Assembly: GCF_900111685.1 (NCBI RefSeq)
Contig: NZ_FOHX01000009.1
Span: forward strand, 1 to 64,000
Reading direction: 5' to 3'
Origin: Nonomuraea wenchangensis
GTDB taxonomy: Bacteria > Actinomycetota > Actinomycetes > Streptosporangiales > Streptosporangiaceae
DNA length: 64,000 nt
Shown here: piece after piece, positions 51,455-59,823 of the stretch
How the letters are laid out: every line of letters begins with the position of its first letter
How positions within the stretch are numbered: position 1 is the stretch's first letter
Notes under the pieces: generated by a model
Databases searched by the model: none
What the model was told of the DNA's origin: nothing
The model's input: the letters and a program-made list of their open reading frames with translations, nothing else
Made by a program: the position numbers and the translations under genes

Positions 51455-51468
51455 GGCGGGGGCGGCGG

Positions 51469-51879
51469 TCAGCGCAGCTCCTGGATGCGGACCAGGTTGC
51501 CCGAGGGGTCGCGGAAGGCGCAGTCGCGGGCGCCGTACGGCTGCTCGGTGGGCTCCTGGACCACCTCCGCGCCGCCGTCCCGCACCTTCGCGAAGGTGCC
51601 GTCGAGGTCGGCGGTGGCCAGCATGATCCAGCCGTAGGTGCCCTTGGCCATCATCTCGGCGATGGTCCGGCGCTCGTCGTCGGTGATGCCGGGGTCGGCG
51701 CCGGGCGGCGCCAGCAGGACGGACGTGCCGGGCTGTCCCGCGGGGCCGACCGTGATCCAGCGCATCCTGCCCTGGCCGACGTCGGTGCGCACCTCGAAGC
51801 CGAGCGTGTCGCGCCAGAAGGCCAGGGAGGCGTCCGGGTCGTCGTGCGGCAGGACGGTCGTGTGAATGGTGAGGTCCAT
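51469..51879 (-). CDS. VOC-superfamily (glyoxalase-like) protein
   Basis: 136 aa. Paired beta-alpha-beta modules: LTIHTTVLPHDDPDASLAFW, DTLGFEVRTDVGQGRMRWIT, YGWIMLATADLDGTFAKVRD and DCAFRDPSGNLVRIQELR. The metal-binding His/Glu positions are only partly conserved. The AraC regulator ends 10 bp upstream of its start and likely controls it, an arrangement typical of VOC/AraC pairs. The substrate is unknown. Confidence 0.82.
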   Translation of the reverse strand: MDLTIHTTVLPHDDPDASLAFWRDTLGFEVRTDVGQGRMRWITVGPAGQPGTSVLLAPPGADPGITDDERRTIAEMMAKGTYGWIMLATADLDGTFAKVRDGGAEVVQEPTEQPYGARDCAFRDPSGNLVRIQELR

Positions 51880-51888
51880 ACGGCCACG

Positions 51889-52275
51889 CTAGCCCGTGCC
51901 CGTGGGCGCGGCCCGGAGCAGGTAGCGGTGCGGCGGCACGCCGAGGCGTTCGGTGAAGCGGGCGGCGAAGGCGGCGGGGGACGGGCAGCCGACCGCGCGG
52001 CACGCCTCGGCCACGCTGACGTCGCCCTGGCGCAGCAGCGCCGCCGCGTGGTCGACCCTGCGGGCCATCAGGTAGTCGTCCGGCGAACGGCCGTAGGCGA
52101 GGCGGAAGCCGCGGCTGAGCTGCGCGGGCGGCAGGCCCGCCGCGCGGGCCAGCACCTCGACGTCCAGGGGGCGCGCGTACTCACGGTCGATCCGGTCCCG
52201 GACCCGGCGCAGCCGCGCGAGCTCGCCGAGGCGGTGCGCCTCGTTGAGCGCCCGCGTCCACGAAGGATGGCACAT
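51889..52275 (-). CDS. AraC-family DNA-binding protein
   Basis: 128 aa from ATG 52275 (GGAG 6 nt upstream; ATG 52308 is less likely). It is essentially only the double helix-turn-helix domain: RRVRDRIDREYARPLDVEVL, AGLPPAQLSRGFRLAYGRSP, LLRQGDVSVAEACRAVGCPS, PAAFAARFTERLGVPPHRYL. With no sensor domain it may be a minimal regulator. It precedes the VOC and phosphatase-like genes in one operon. Confidence 0.88.
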   Translation of the reverse strand: MCHPSWTRALNEAHRLGELARLRRVRDRIDREYARPLDVEVLARAAGLPPAQLSRGFRLAYGRSPDDYLMARRVDHAAALLRQGDVSVAEACRAVGCPSPAAFAARFTERLGVPPHRYLLRAAPTGTG

Positions 52276-52348
52276 ATGGTCTCCAGCCGGTCGCCACTTC
52301 GATCTCAAGGTACGCGCCGGTCGATGATCACCGCTTCTCGAATCCTGA

Positions 52349-53257
52349 TCAGCCGGGGACGTCGAGCAGGTGGAGGTCGAGCCGCTGGGCCAGGTACGCG
52401 CAGGCGGCCATCGCGCGCACGCTGTTGCCGTGCTCGTCCACCGGCGGGCTGTAGGCGGCGATGCCGAGCCGCCCCGGGAGCGCGGCGGCCAGGCAGCCGG
52501 ACACGCCGCTCTTCGCCGGCAGCCCGGCGTGCACCAGCCAGGCCCCCGACGCCTGGTACATCCCGCAGGTCGTCATCACCGCCAGCACCGTACGGGCCAC
52601 CCGCGCCTCGATCAGGCGCTCGCCGGTGCCCGGGAGCTTTCCCCCGCCGGCCAGCGTGGCGGCCATCCTGGCCAGGTCCGTCACCGTCACGCGGGCCGCG
52701 CACTGCGTGAAGTAGCGGTCCACGGCCTCGGCCGGATCGCCGACCAGGGAGCCGTGGCCGTGCGCCAGGTAGGCGAGGGCCTTGTTGCGGTCGCCGGTGC
52801 GGCGCTGGCTGTCGAGCACGGCGGCGTCCACCTCCAGGGGACGCCCGGCGCAGCGGCCCAGGAACTCCAGCACCCCGCCACGGACGAGCGACGTCGTGAC
52901 GATGGCCCCGATGTTGGTCATCGCGTTGAACGGGGTGCCCGACCCGCCCCGCACCACCGTGGAGTCGAACGGGGCTCCGCTGGGCTCGGTCCCCACGTGC
53001 TCCTGCACCTTCGCGAAGCCGTGCTCGGCCAGCGCGAGCGCGTACACGAACGGCTTGGCCGCCGACATCAGCGGGAAGAAGACGTTCCGGTCGCCGGCGG
53101 CGTCGGCCTCGCCGTCCGGGGCGACCATCGCCACGGCCAGCAGGCCGGGATCGGCGCTGGCCAGCGCGGGGATGTACGAGACGACCCGCCCGCCCCGCAC
53201 CGTGGCCGCCTCGGCGAGCGCGCCGTCGAGCAGCGGCCGCCAGCGCCCGGAGGTCAC
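52349..53257 (-). CDS. glsA: glutaminase A
   Basis: 302 aa from GTG 53257, overlapping the deacetylase stop (GTGA). The serine-hydrolase (beta-lactamase-like) glutaminase fold is shown by [20 protein letters not shown] with Ser-x-x-Lys near 65, [18 protein letters not shown]-region equivalents such as [20 protein letters not shown] and the second site [20 protein letters not shown]. It hydrolyses glutamine to glutamate and ammonia. It is coupled to the polysaccharide deacetylase. Confidence 0.9.
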   Translation of the reverse strand: MTSGRWRPLLDGALAEAATVRGGRVVSYIPALASADPGLLAVAMVAPDGEADAAGDRNVFFPLMSAAKPFVYALALAEHGFAKVQEHVGTEPSGAPFDSTVVRGGSGTPFNAMTNIGAIVTTSLVRGGVLEFLGRCAGRPLEVDAAVLDSQRRTGDRNKALAYLAHGHGSLVGDPAEAVDRYFTQCAARVTVTDLARMAATLAGGGKLPGTGERLIEARVARTVLAVMTTCGMYQASGAWLVHAGLPAKSGVSGCLAAALPGRLGIAAYSPPVDEHGNSVRAMAACAYLAQRLDLHLLDVPG

Positions 53258-54156
53258 CGCACGTCCGCCGGGCGGGCCTCGCCGTCGAAGGGGAAACGGG
53301 CGCGGAAGTCGTCCTCGGCCTCGGCCAGCGACATGAACCGTACGCCCTCGTGGCCACGGATGTGCCCGATGAGCCGTTCCAGCATCAGCAGCACCTGGGG
53401 CCGGCCGCTCACGTCGGGGTGCAGGGTGATGGGGAAGACCGCGTAGTCGAGCTCGCGGTGGACCCAGTCGAACTGGTCGCGCCACTGCTGTTCGAGGTCG
53501 CGCGGGTTGACGAAGCCGTGGCTGTTCGGCGAGGCCTTGATGAACATCATCGGCGGCAGGTCGTCGAGATACCAGCTCGCGGCGAACTCCACCAGGTTCA
53601 CCTCCTGCCCGTGGACGAGCGGCCGCATCCAGGTCGAGGCGTCCTGCTCATAGTCGATGCGGGTCCACTGCTCGCCCTTGCGCGCGTAGAAGGGCAGGAA
53701 GTCGTGGTACGACTGCGAATGGTCGTAGGTGAAGCCGTAGCGCAGCAGCAGGTCGATCGTCCGCTCCGACATCTCCCACCAGGGCGCGACGTAGCCGCGT
53801 GGCCGCACGCCCAGCACCCGGTCGAGCACCTCCAGGCTGCGGGCCAGCACGTCCTCCTCCTGCTGGGCCGACATCGCGACCGGGTTCTCGTGCATGTAGC
53901 CGTGCGCGCCGACGTCGTGCCCGGCCTCGACGACCATGCCCATCTGCTCCGGGAACGACTCCGCCGAGTGCCCCGGCAGGAACCAGCTCGTCCGGATGCC
54001 CTCCCGCTCGAACAGCCGCAGCAGGCGCGGGGTGCCCACCTCGGCGGCGAACACGCCGCGCTGGATGTCGTTCGGGGACTCCTGGCCGCCGTACGAGCCG
54101 ATCCAGCCGGCGACGGCGTCCACGTCGACGCCGAAGCAGACGTTGATGGTCTTCAT
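53254..54156 (-). CDS. NodB-family polysaccharide deacetylase-like amidohydrolase
   Basis: 300 aa without signal peptide. [20 protein letters not shown] contains the metal-binding Asp, [20 protein letters not shown] the His pair, and [20 protein letters not shown] and [20 protein letters not shown] the usual later blocks. The cytoplasmic branch of this family includes peptidoglycan deacetylases but also allantoinase- and cyclic-imidase-like enzymes. Coupling with glutaminase suggests an amide or imide salvage step rather than wall modification. Confidence 0.85.
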   Translation of the reverse strand: MKTINVCFGVDVDAVAGWIGSYGGQESPNDIQRGVFAAEVGTPRLLRLFEREGIRTSWFLPGHSAESFPEQMGMVVEAGHDVGAHGYMHENPVAMSAQQEEDVLARSLEVLDRVLGVRPRGYVAPWWEMSERTIDLLLRYGFTYDHSQSYHDFLPFYARKGEQWTRIDYEQDASTWMRPLVHGQEVNLVEFAASWYLDDLPPMMFIKASPNSHGFVNPRDLEQQWRDQFDWVHRELDYAVFPITLHPDVSGRPQVLLMLERLIGHIRGHEGVRFMSLAEAEDDFRARFPFDGEARPADVR

Positions 54157-54216
54157 GCCTCAGGACGTACCCGCGGGCCCTCCACAGGCGGGTATAGCGC
54201 GTGTCACCATACGGAG

Positions 54217-54618
54217 ATGATCGCCAAGCGCGTCGTTCTAGCCTGCGGGGTCGGGATCATCCTGCCTCTCGCCCTTGTCGCGTGGGCGGTGGCCATGACC
54301 GCGCTCTTCCCCGACTCCGACTCGTGCGGGGAGTACACCGGATGTCTCGGCTACCTCCAGCAGGCGTGGGAGGTGGGGCGCTGGGTCGCGGCCGTGGTGG
54401 CCTGGCCGCTGCTCCGGCTGGTGGGCGTGCGGCCCGCCTGGCCCGTGGCGGCCGTGGCCGTGCCTCTGCTGGTGGTGATCTGGCTGGTCGTGGAGGTGCT
54501 GCCGCTGTGGGCGTGGGGGTTCGGCTTCCTTCTCGCCCTGGCCAGCGGGCTGATCGCGTACCCGGTCGCGGTGCTCATCGTCGGCCGGCTCGGCCGAAGC
54601 GGAGAGCCAGTGGGGTGA
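54217..54618 (+). CDS. small membrane protein, 133 aa
   Basis: Helices VVLACGVGIILPLALVAWAV, WVAAVVAWPLLRLVGV, WPVAAVAVPLLVVIWLVVEV and FGFLLALASGLIAYPVAVLI make a three- to four-pass protein. DSDSCGEYTGCLGYLQQ between the first two carries two cysteines. ATG 54217 has only GGAG directly before it. Its end overlaps the end of the convergent glycosyltransferase gene by 44 bp. No family is recognised. Confidence 0.62.
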   Translation: MIAKRVVLACGVGIILPLALVAWAVAMTALFPDSDSCGEYTGCLGYLQQAWEVGRWVAAVVAWPLLRLVGVRPAWPVAAVAVPLLVVIWLVVEVLPLWAWGFGFLLALASGLIAYPVAVLIVGRLGRSGEPVG

Positions 54619-55366
54619 GCATGGACTCCAGCTGCACGGCGAAGCTGATCTTGCTGGAGCCGGCGGCGCGTTCCTCGAAGTGGATGGGCAGCTCGACGAT
54701 CGCGTGGCCGAGCTGCTTGCACCGGTAGTTCATCTCGACCTGGAAGCTGTATCCGTCGCTGCGGATCGCGTCGAGGCCGATGCCTTCGAGCACCTCGCGG
54801 CGCCAGATCTTGAAGCCGCCGGTGGGGTCGCGTACGGACAGGTTGAGTATGGCGTTGACGTAGCGGCCGGCGAAGCGGCTCAGCAGGCGCCGGTGCCGGC
54901 CCCACTGGGTGGACAGGGAGCCGCCGACGACGTACCTGCTGCCGATCACCAGCCCCGCCCGGGTGGCCAGGATGGTGCCGAGCAGGTGCGGGATGTACTC
55001 GGGGCGGTGGCTGAGGTCGCCGTCCATCTGCACGACGTACTCGTCGCCGCGGCCGAGCGCCTCCTTCATGCCGGCGATGTGGGCCCGGCCGATGCCCTCC
55101 TTGACCGTACGGTGCAGCACCACCATGCGGTCGCGGCCGTCCTCGTTCGCGTGCTTGGCGAGGTCGTCGGCGAGCAGGCCGGTGCCGTCGGGGGAGTCGT
55201 CGTCGGCGATGACCAGGCGCAGGTTGGGCAGGTCGAGCGCGAGCACGCGCGCCGTCAGGTCGCCGATGTTGCCGGCCTCGTTGTAGGTCGGCACCACGAC
55301 GGCGACGCGCGCATCCCGCCACGGCGACGGCAGCGCCCACGGGGCGGCTGCGTCCGTTTCGGTCAC
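54575..55366 (-). CDS. polyprenol-phosphate mannose synthase-like glycosyltransferase (GT2)
   Basis: 263 aa from GTG 55366. The GT2 fold: VAVVVPTYNEAGNIGDLTAR, LVIADDDSPDGTG, YVVQMDGDLSHRPEYIP (DxD motif), VRDPTGGFKIWRREVLEGIG and ELPIHFEERAAGSSKISF. It resembles dolichol-phosphate-mannose synthases (Ppm1 in mycobacteria) that charge polyprenol phosphate for mannosylation of glycolipids and proteins. No apolipoprotein N-acyltransferase domain is attached. Confidence 0.9.
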   Translation of the reverse strand: MTETDAAAPWALPSPWRDARVAVVVPTYNEAGNIGDLTARVLALDLPNLRLVIADDDSPDGTGLLADDLAKHANEDGRDRMVVLHRTVKEGIGRAHIAGMKEALGRGDEYVVQMDGDLSHRPEYIPHLLGTILATRAGLVIGSRYVVGGSLSTQWGRHRRLLSRFAGRYVNAILNLSVRDPTGGFKIWRREVLEGIGLDAIRSDGYSFQVEMNYRCKQLGHAIVELPIHFEERAAGSSKISFAVQLESMLTPLALRFGRAGRR

Positions 55367-55472
55367 GTCGTCCAAAATGCTCTCCTCATACCCGTTTCGG
55401 CAACTGTCGATTATGGCGATACGGGCGGAGTGAGCAAGATCAACGCGACTGTTCAGGGGCGATCGTCCGGTT

Positions 55473-55760
55473 TCAGGGGCGGTTGTCCTTGCCGTCGAGC
55501 CAGAGGGTGTCGCTCTCGTCACGGTGCGAACCCGAGCTGCCGACGTGCTTGGCGTCGATCTTCGGGCCCTTCTTGATGACGTGCACGAGCGCCATCGCGT
55601 GGCCGCGGCCGAGGCTGTAGTCCTGCTTCAGCCAGTCGATGATCACGCCGGCCTTGGTGGACGGCTCGTCGAAGCCGCGCTCCTTCGCCAGGGCGATGAA
55701 TGCGCGCGGGGTCAGGCCGGTCTTCTCCTCGATGTTGTCGAGGTACGCCTGGAACGACAT
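55473..55760 (-). CDS. DUF4287 protein
   Basis: 95 aa. SFQAYLDNIEEKTGLTPRAF and IALAKERGFDEPSTKAGVII with DWLKQDYSLGRGHAMALVHV match the DUF4287 helical domain. A polar tail (HVGSSGSHRDESDTLWLDGK) follows. ATG 55760 has GGAG at suitable distance. It is divergent from an HxlR regulator, which may control it. The function is unknown. Confidence 0.85.
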   Translation of the reverse strand: MSFQAYLDNIEEKTGLTPRAFIALAKERGFDEPSTKAGVIIDWLKQDYSLGRGHAMALVHVIKKGPKIDAKHVGSSGSHRDESDTLWLDGKDNRP

Positions 55761-55806
55761 GTGGGGGTCTCCGTTCTGCCGGAGCGGACTGTCCCGGCGC
55801 ACAGCA

Positions 55807-55853
55807 GCTTGTTTTTGCAAGCATGGTTTGTCAACTGCATCTTGAGCTACGAT
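55807..55853. promoter_or_regulatory. inverted repeat and -10 element of the hxlR-type gene
   Basis: GCTTG-TTTTTG-CAAGC (55807-55822) lies between the divergent DUF4287 and HxlR genes, and TACGAT (55848-55853) ends 7 nt before GTG 55861. This is a plausible operator plus leaderless promoter. Confidence 0.45.
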
Positions 55854-55860
55854 CCGAACC

Positions 55861-56508
55861 GTGACTTCTCGTGAGTACGGCCAGTTCTGCGGCCTGGCCC
55901 GCGCCCTGGAGATCGTCGGCGAGCGGTGGACCGTGCTGATCGTCCGCAACCTGCTGGCCGGGCCCCAGCGCTTCACCGACCTGCGCAAGGGCCTGCCCGC
56001 CATCCCGACCAACATCCTGTCGGCCCGGCTCAAGCAGCTTGAGCAGGAGGGCGTGGCCACCCGGCGCGCGCTGGCGCATCCCGAGCGGGCGGTCGTCTAC
56101 GAGCTGACCGACCACGGACGCGACCTCGAACCCGCGCTGGTCGCGCTGGGCCGCTGGGGCGCCCGGACGATGGGCGGGCCGCGCCCCGGCGAGCTCGTCA
56201 CGGCCGAGGGGGTCGCCATGTCCTTCCGCACGGCGTTCCGGCCGGAGGCGGCGTCCGGGGTCAGCGTGGGCTACGAGGTCCGCCTGGCCGAGTTCACCCT
56301 CCACGCGCAGGTCGATGACGGGCGGCTGACGGTCGGCCGAGGGCCGCACCCGGCGCCCGATCTGGTGATCGAGCGCCTGGCGGGCCAGCCCGTCCGCGAC
56401 CTGATGAGCGGCGCCAGGACCGTGGACGACGTGCTGCGCGACGGAAGCGTACGGGTGGAGGGGGATCGCGCGTTGTTCGAGAGGTTCGCCGAGCTGTTCC
56501 GCTTCTGA
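55861..56508 (+). CDS. HxlR-family regulator with SCP2-like C-terminal domain
   Basis: 215 aa from GTG 55861. The HxlR winged helix is residues 1-100 (CGLARALEIVGERWTVLIVR, PAIPTNILSARLKQLEQEGV, VVYELTDHGRDLEPALVALG) with the usual N-terminal Cys, here FCGLAR, that can sense electrophiles. The second half (EVRLAEFTLHAQVDDGRLTV, RALFERFAELFRF) has an SCP2/sterol-carrier-like appearance. Targets probably include the divergent DUF4287 gene. Confidence 0.88.
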   Translation: MTSREYGQFCGLARALEIVGERWTVLIVRNLLAGPQRFTDLRKGLPAIPTNILSARLKQLEQEGVATRRALAHPERAVVYELTDHGRDLEPALVALGRWGARTMGGPRPGELVTAEGVAMSFRTAFRPEAASGVSVGYEVRLAEFTLHAQVDDGRLTVGRGPHPAPDLVIERLAGQPVRDLMSGARTVDDVLRDGSVRVEGDRALFERFAELFRF

Positions 56509-56517
56509 GCGGCGGCC

Positions 56518-57522
56518 TCAGCTCGTCCGGCAGGAGACCGACGGCCAGGTCCAGTTGCCGTTGTGCTGGATCGTGAAGCCGAAGGTGTTGCCGCTGCCGT
56601 TCGGGCGCATCGTCATCACGTTGCCGCTGGAGTCCCAGGACGGGGTGCCGTTCCAGGTGTTGATCACCTTCTGGGGCGGCGTCACGGTGACCGTGACGAT
56701 CCACGAGGACGAGCCGGAGACGGTGACCGACAGGTTGAAGCGGTCGCTCCACTGCTGGCCCTGCTGGACGGTGGCGGTGCAGGTGCCGCCGCCGGGCGGC
56801 GGTGTCGTCGGCCCGCCCGTGGGGTCGCCGCCGCCGTCAGGGGCGACCGCGCGGCCCGTGGTGGGGGAGATCATGCCGGCGCACAGGTTGCGGCTGCGCA
56901 GGTTCGCGGCGATCTGGGGGATGGCGGCCACGGTCGTGGCGTACTGGTCGTGCATGAGGATGACCTGGCCGTTCTGCAGACGGCCGGCGGCCTGGACGAT
57001 CTGCGCCGTGCTCGCGCCGTTCCAGTCCTGGGAGTCGACGTCCCAGATGACCTCGGTGAGGCCGAGCTGCTGCTCGACGGACTTCAGCGTGGCGTTGGTC
57101 TCCCCGTACGGCGGCCGGAACAGGCGGGGCGCGGTCCCCGTCGCCCCCTGGATCGCCTGCTGGGTGCGCTGCAGCTCGGAGAGCATCTGGGAGCTGCCGA
57201 GCTGGGTGAGGTGCGGGTGGGTGTAGCTGTGGTTGCCGATCCACATGCCCGCGTCGCGCTGCGCCCGGACCAGGGCCTGGTTGTTCTGGGCGTTCTGGCC
57301 GATGTTGAACATCGTGGCGCGCAGGCCGTTCGCGCGCAGCGTGTTGAGCAGGTTCGTGGTGTTGGCGGAGTTGGGGCCGTCGTCGTAGGTCAGGCCGACG
57401 TAGCCCGCGCTGCAGTCGGCGGCGAAGGCGCGGCCGGCGGCCAGCGCGGTGGTGACGGCGGTGGCCAGGCAGACGGCGAGGAGCGCGGCGAGGAGGGTGG
57501 GACGGCGTTTCCGGTCGATCAT
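56518..57522 (-). CDS. secreted CE4 deacetylase with C-terminal CBM2
   Basis: 334 aa from ATG 57522 with AAGGA upstream. Signal peptide: [20 protein letters not shown]. The CE4 (NodB) domain at about 36-205 shows [20 protein letters not shown] (metal Asp 48), [39 protein letters not shown] and [13 protein letters not shown] Pro/Gly/Thr linker joins a carbohydrate-binding module of family 2 with tryptophans [19 protein letters not shown] and WTWPSVSC. This fits extracellular acetylxylan or chitin deacetylation. Confidence 0.92.
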   Translation of the reverse strand: MIDRKRRPTLLAALLAVCLATAVTTALAAGRAFAADCSAGYVGLTYDDGPNSANTTNLLNTLRANGLRATMFNIGQNAQNNQALVRAQRDAGMWIGNHSYTHPHLTQLGSSQMLSELQRTQQAIQGATGTAPRLFRPPYGETNATLKSVEQQLGLTEVIWDVDSQDWNGASTAQIVQAAGRLQNGQVILMHDQYATTVAAIPQIAANLRSRNLCAGMISPTTGRAVAPDGGGDPTGGPTTPPPGGGTCTATVQQGQQWSDRFNLSVTVSGSSSWIVTVTVTPPQKVINTWNGTPSWDSSGNVMTMRPNGSGNTFGFTIQHNGNWTWPSVSCRTS

Positions 57523-57681
57523 GTCGTGTCCTTGATCGTTGGGGGCGGACTCACCTCCGGTCATTGTGGGGACGGGTCAGAAACGTGTCAACGACAGCAA
57601 GAAATGTTTCGGGATGCTTGTGAGGCGCTGTTGATTATTCGCTGGTGAGCGGGTTGAAATGTTTCGGTGCCAGGGAAGCTT

Positions 57682-58053
57682 TCATGACGTGAGGCGGGAG
57701 CCGACGCGGTGCAGGGTGCCGTCGGGATCGACATAGGCGAACTCGCGAAGCCCGTAGTCGGTGTCGTGCGGCGGGTGGAAGCGCCCCGGGAGGCCGGCCG
57801 CCGTCCACTCGGCGTGCAGGGCGTCGGCGTCCGAGACGTACAGGTAGACGACCCCTCCGGTGCGCGCCGGGTCGTGCTCGTCCCATTCACTCAGGTGCAG
57901 CGAGACCTCGCCGCGGTCGGCGTACCCGTAGCGGGCGGGGCCCGCGTAGGCGCGGACGGCGAAACCGAGCCTGCGGTAGCGGTCGAGCGCCGCGTCCAGG
58001 TCCCGCACCGGCAGCACGGGCGCCACCCTCTCGAACCTCACCTCGTCGGACAC
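57682..58053 (-). CDS. VOC-superfamily protein (bleomycin-resistance-like)
   Basis: 123 aa. RFERVAPVLPVRDLDAALDR and YRRLGFAVRAYAGPARYGYA form the first module; VVYLYVSDADALHAEWTAAG and YVDPDGTLHRVGSRL the second. The layout resembles small dimeric bleomycin-binding proteins, which sequester antibiotics without catalysis; other VOC roles are possible. It lies next to a DinB gene in the same direction with 33 bp between. Confidence 0.85.
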   Translation of the reverse strand: MSDEVRFERVAPVLPVRDLDAALDRYRRLGFAVRAYAGPARYGYADRGEVSLHLSEWDEHDPARTGGVVYLYVSDADALHAEWTAAGLPGRFHPPHDTDYGLREFAYVDPDGTLHRVGSRLTS

Positions 58054-58086
58054 CGGACCTCCTCCTGGATCGTCGGAGTACCAGTG

Positions 58087-58677
58087 TCACCCCTTGCCGG
58101 CCTCCTGGGCGGCCTGCTCGACCCGCTTGTGGTGCTCCGCCCACCAGGACTCGTCCCCGCCCCACAGGTTGTCGTTGTCGCGGCGCAGGCCCGCGGCGCC
58201 GTCGATCAGCTCCCGCACGATGTCCGCGTGGCCGGCGTGCCGGTTGGTCTCGGCGATGACGTGGACGAGGATGCGGTGCAGCGAGACGGCGTCGCGGCCG
58301 GACGGCCACCAGGGGACGTGGCCGACGGCGTCGAGGGGCAAATCCTCGATCGTGGCGTCCGCGTGCGCCGAGGCGCGGCGGTAGAGGCCCACGATCTCCT
58401 CGCGGGACTCCTCGGGGGTGGCCCAGAGGTCGGCGTTCGGCTCGGCGCCCTCCTCGAACCCGGGCGGCTGCTCGGCGGGCGGGCGGCCGAAGGTGTCGCC
58501 GAAGTAGCCGTACTCGATGCCGGCCAGGTGCTTGACCAGGCCGAGGAGGTTGGTGCCCGTCGGGGTGAGCGGACGGCGTACGTCGTACTCGGACAGGCCG
58601 TCGAGCTTCCACAGCAGGGTGTCGCGCACGCTCTTGAGGTAGTCATGGAGGTCCGTTTTCGGATCTGATGTCGTCAT
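58087..58677 (-). CDS. DinB-family (DUF664-like) protein
   Basis: 196 aa; ATG 58677 is preferred to ATG 58686. The four-helix DinB fold has metal-binding histidines in LLGLVKHLAGIEYGYFGDTF, SLHRILVHVIAETNRHAGHA (H-x3-H) and a C-terminal LWGGDESWWAEHHKRV. Members act as thiol-dependent metal enzymes, for example in mycothiol or bacillithiol conjugation. The substrate is unknown. Confidence 0.88.
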   Translation of the reverse strand: MTTSDPKTDLHDYLKSVRDTLLWKLDGLSEYDVRRPLTPTGTNLLGLVKHLAGIEYGYFGDTFGRPPAEQPPGFEEGAEPNADLWATPEESREEIVGLYRRASAHADATIEDLPLDAVGHVPWWPSGRDAVSLHRILVHVIAETNRHAGHADIVRELIDGAAGLRRDNDNLWGGDESWWAEHHKRVEQAAQEAGKG

Positions 58678-58743
58678 GGCGGCCATTGTGTCAGCGCCTG
58701 GCCTGCTCTGTTTGTCCTGGACCGGCGACCCTGCCGGTCGTGC

Positions 58744-59646
58744 TCACCCGCCCAGGACGCGGTCGAGCGCGTGGCTGAGCCCGAGCCTGTCAATGAAGGA
58801 GGGCGCGTACGCGACCTCCAGCGCTCCCGGGCCTCCCGACGCCTTGGGCGCGGCGGAGAGGGGCGTAGTGGGCGCGGTGCCGGGGGCGCACGTGACCGGC
58901 CCGGCGAGCACGGAGTCCAGGAGCTGCCGCAGGCCGATCGCGTCGAGCAGAGCCGCCTGGCGCGCCCCGGCGGTCTTGGCCTCCGCCTGCTCGTCGGCGT
59001 CCGTCTCGTCGACGTCTGTCTCGTCGTCGGCGCCCGTCTCCTCGTCGACCTCTGTCTCGTCGGCGTCCGTCTCGTCCTCGGTCTCCGTCTCTTCGTCCAC
59101 GTCCGTCTCTTCGTCCACGTCTGTCTCGTCGTCGGCGTCCGTCTCCTCCTCGGTGTCCGTCTCGTCGTCGGTCTCCGCCTGGGCGGTGGGCCAGCAGGCC
59201 GGCGGGTCCGCGACCAGGGCGTCGAGCATCGTCGCGAGGTCGGGCGAGCCGAACATGCCGAACTCGGCCGCCTGCGTGCCGTCGTCGGTCGTGTCCACCG
59301 CGTCGGCGGCATTCTGCTCGGTCCGGGTGCCCCGGCAGGCGCGCAGGCCGTCGAGCAGGATCGCGTAGAGCGACGTCCCCGACAGCGCCTGCGCGTTCGC
59401 GGGGGCCTGAACGGAGGCCGGGGCGGCCGGACCGCGCGACGCAAAGCTCCGGGCGGACATCACCACCAGCCGCTCGCGGAGCTCCCCGATGGTCATGTCG
59501 TCCGCCGGCGGCGGGACCTCGACCCTGATGGCGTCCTCACGCCCGCAGTACGTGACCTGGACGGGCAGGCTCTCCGCCGTGGCCGGCTCGGCGGCGATGA
59601 GGAGGCCCGAGGCGGCGGCGAGTGCCAGGATGGCGTGCTTGTGCAT
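58744..59646 (-). CDS. secreted protein with a long acidic DETD/EETD repeat
   Basis: 300 aa with GGGAG before ATG 59646. Signal peptide HAILALAAASGLLIAAEPAT. A small N-terminal region with paired cysteines (VQVTYCGREDAIRVEVPPPA, LYAILLDGLRACRG) is followed by about 70 residues of repeats of four made of Asp, Glu and Thr (DDETDTEEETDADD pattern). The C-terminal part has AALLDAIGLRQLLDSVLAGP and ends in LDRVLGG. The repeats could bind calcium or serve as a flexible spacer. Unknown function. Confidence 0.65.
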   Translation of the reverse strand: MHKHAILALAAASGLLIAAEPATAESLPVQVTYCGREDAIRVEVPPPADDMTIGELRERLVVMSARSFASRGPAAPASVQAPANAQALSGTSLYAILLDGLRACRGTRTEQNAADAVDTTDDGTQAAEFGMFGSPDLATMLDALVADPPACWPTAQAETDDETDTEEETDADDETDVDEETDVDEETETEDETDADETEVDEETGADDETDVDETDADEQAEAKTAGARQAALLDAIGLRQLLDSVLAGPVTCAPGTAPTTPLSAAPKASGGPGALEVAYAPSFIDRLGLSHALDRVLGG

Positions 59647-59774
59647 GATGCTCCCTGCGAGTGCTTATCCGATCATCCGCAGTGATCATTACCCTTAGTG
59701 ATGTTTGAATTACTTCATGGTTGGTTCTAACGCTCTTTAACCGCGGGGGCGAAAACGGGTGGAGTGCTGTGGTC

Positions 59775-59800
59775 AGCGCTGATATACAAGCGCTGTTATA
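59775..59800 (+). promoter_or_regulatory. 12-bp direct repeats upstream of the iminopeptidase gene
   Basis: AGCGCTGATATA (59775-59786) and AGCGCTGTTATA (59789-59800) differ at one base and are 14 bp apart. They lie 24-50 bp before the TTG start and could bind a regulator. Confidence 0.4.
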
Positions 59801-59823
59801 TTTCTGAGCGGAAGGAGCCGCGC

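Noticed and set aside
53350-54618. 422-codon plus-strand frame
   Set aside because: Only the last 133 codons (54217-54618) look real. The preceding part is antisense to the deacetylase gene.
58980-59190. Regular GTC/TCGTC repeats resembling an array
   Set aside because: They are codons of the Asp/Glu/Thr repeat of the secreted protein and have no spacers, so this is not a CRISPR array. No CRISPR array was seen in the window.
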